In this document: one piece after another, positions 4,640-5,366 of the stretch
Position numbering within the stretch: the stretch's first letter is position 1
Layout of the letters: every line of letters starts with the position of its first letter
Source of the DNA: Microcaldota archaeon
GTDB lineage: Archaea; Micrarchaeota; Micrarchaeia; Micrarchaeales; CABMGC01
DNA length: 5,366 nt
Reading direction: 5' to 3'
NCBI GenBank assembly: GCA_021851985.1
Contig: JAJZOS010000067.1
Coordinates: 1 to 5,366, forward strand
Notes under the pieces: generated by a model
The model's database searches: none
Seen by the model: only the letters and a program-made list of their open reading frames with translations
What the model was told of the DNA's origin: nothing
Program-made: the position numbers and the translations under genes

Positions 4640-4647
4640 TTTATAAA
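4640..4647 (-). promoter_or_regulatory. TATA box of the aquaporin-peroxiredoxin operon
   Basis: TTTATAAA, self-complementary, lies 31-38 nt upstream of the aquaporin ATG and predicts a start near 4617 with a leader of about 8 nt. It sits in the 76-nt gap after the surface-protein gene, so the aquaporin pair probably has its own promoter despite sharing a strand with that gene. Confidence 0.6.
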
Positions 4648-4685
4648 CTTAGTGCAGGATTGCTATCTCGTCTTTAATGACAGTT

Positions 4686-5366
4686 TCATCTTTTGGCAAA
4701 TATGTGCATCAGTTTTGATCTTATGATATATATTACAAGCACAAATATTACAATAGCCATGAAAATTGTTGTTATGTCTGATGAGGATATAGGCTTTGGT
4801 GCGGATGAAAGCACCGCTATCAGACCCGCAGATGCTGAAGGCACCTCAACAGTGCATGTGGAAGGATTCACGGTATAATTAGCCAGCTTCTGCCATGTGC
4901 CGTCCACGAACATGTAAGGAGCCACGGAGTTCGATGAGAGGCTGCACGGATAGCTCACATTGACGTCTATGCGGGAGAGCTGCGAATTCGATGATATGTT
5001 GAGCACTGATACTGCGTAGAGGCCGGCGGCGAGCTTCACGCTGCCCGACGCATTTGAAATCGTGAGCATTATCCTTGCAGGTGTTTGGGATGCTGAATAG
5101 ACCTTTATGACTGCGCCTGAATTGCCGAAATTTATAACTGCAGGGATCGTTGCAGATGAATTCGCGGATACGGTTGCAGAAGTGACGCTGTTGTTGAGCA
5201 GGGGAGGGATCGTTGAAGTTGTCGATGCGGGAAGAATTGTTGTAGGAATGGAAGTGGTAGTGCTCACAACCGAAGTGGTTGGTATTGAAGTTGCGGGGGC
5301 AGTCGTAGGGACGGTCGTGGGCGGGATGGTTGAAGGAGGAGGTGAGGAAGATGACACTCCAGATCC
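4686..5366 (-). CDS. Membrane-anchored surface protein with Thr/Ser/Pro-rich stalk, N-terminus outside window
   Basis: The frame is open to the window edge, so the start and any signal peptide lie beyond it; the in-frame GTG at 5357 is not a credible start. Counting from that codon, residues 1-57 are a Thr/Ser/Pro stalk of degenerate units such as SIPTT and TTTSIPTT. A beta-rich module spans about 58-188, with two Cys (C138, C168) that could form a disulfide and a DGTWQKL stretch (152-158). That stretch recalls the x-W-x-x-L segment preceding the C-terminal anchors of archaeal PGF-type surface proteins. One membrane helix (about 195-213) and a basic tail RSKLMHIFAKR follow, giving an outside-to-inside C-terminal anchor. 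At least six N-x-S/T sequons lie in the outer part. No enzyme motif is visible. Probably an envelope or adhesion protein; its specific family is not recognised. Confidence 0.85.
   Translation of the reverse strand, partial: GSGVSSSSPPPSTIPPTTVPTTAPATSIPTTSVVSTTTSIPTTILPASTTSTIPPLLNNSVTSATVSANSSATIPAVINFGNSGAVIKVYSASQTPARIMLTISNASGSVKLAAGLYAVSVLNISSNSQLSRIDVNVSYPCSLSSNSVAPYMFVDGTWQKLANYTVNPSTCTVEVPSASAGLIAVLSSAPKPISSSDITTIFMAIVIFVLVIYIIRSKLMHIFAKR

Noticed and set aside
2750..4657. Hexamer GTGCAG near both the 2756 and the 4640 TATA boxes as a shared operator
   Set aside because: The hexamer or its complement also occurs inside several coding regions (for example near 2255, 3629, 3767, 4064 and 4945), so the coincidence carries little weight.
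5200..5340. Repetitive-looking stretch as a possible CRISPR or tandem repeat array
   Set aside because: It is the degenerate coding repeat of the Thr/Ser/Pro stalk; there are no regular repeat-spacer units.

Overview
This window comes from an archaeon. The evidence is a PCNA-associated flap endonuclease (FEN1/XPG type), TATA boxes about 25-36 nt upstream of start codons, and ribosome-binding sites built on GTGAT (complement of the archaeal 16S 3' end AUCAC). Small compact genes and a Thr/Ser/Pro-stalked surface protein would suit a DPANN lineage such as a Micrarchaeota-like organism, or a Thermoplasmata-like one. The lineage is an inference and is not settled by this window.

Layout. (1) 1-903, plus strand: the C-terminal three quarters of FEN1, ending in a PCNA-binding tail, then a 37-residue, extremely basic protein with its own start signals. 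(2) 949-2669, minus strand: three closely spaced genes of unknown function read in the order 212 aa (soluble), 218 aa (two membrane helices plus a TPR-like tail) and 119 aa (basic, helical). They probably form an operon driven by a TATA box near 2702. (3) 2670-2998: the divergent intergenic region, with three TATA-like boxes, an 8-bp direct repeat flanking one of them, and an inverted repeat. No convincing gene is visible there. (4) 2999-3340, plus strand: a 113-aa ankyrin-like protein, probably leaderless. (5) 3447-4609, minus strand: aquaporin followed by a thiol peroxiredoxin, with coupled stop and start codons. (6) 4686-5366, minus strand: the C-terminal part of a membrane-anchored surface protein with a low-complexity stalk, running off the window.

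How the genes work together. The clearest functional unit is the aquaporin-peroxiredoxin pair. The channel has a His-Ile-Ala-Arg selectivity filter, like plant tonoplast aquaporins and unlike E. coli AqpZ, so a pore that admits H2O2 (or ammonia) coupled to a peroxide-reducing enzyme is a testable idea. FEN1 and the basic peptide may share a nucleic-acid-related role, but only adjacency supports this. The three-gene unknown operon and the divergent ankyrin-like gene are the candidates for an undescribed system. Only their architecture can be stated from the sequence.
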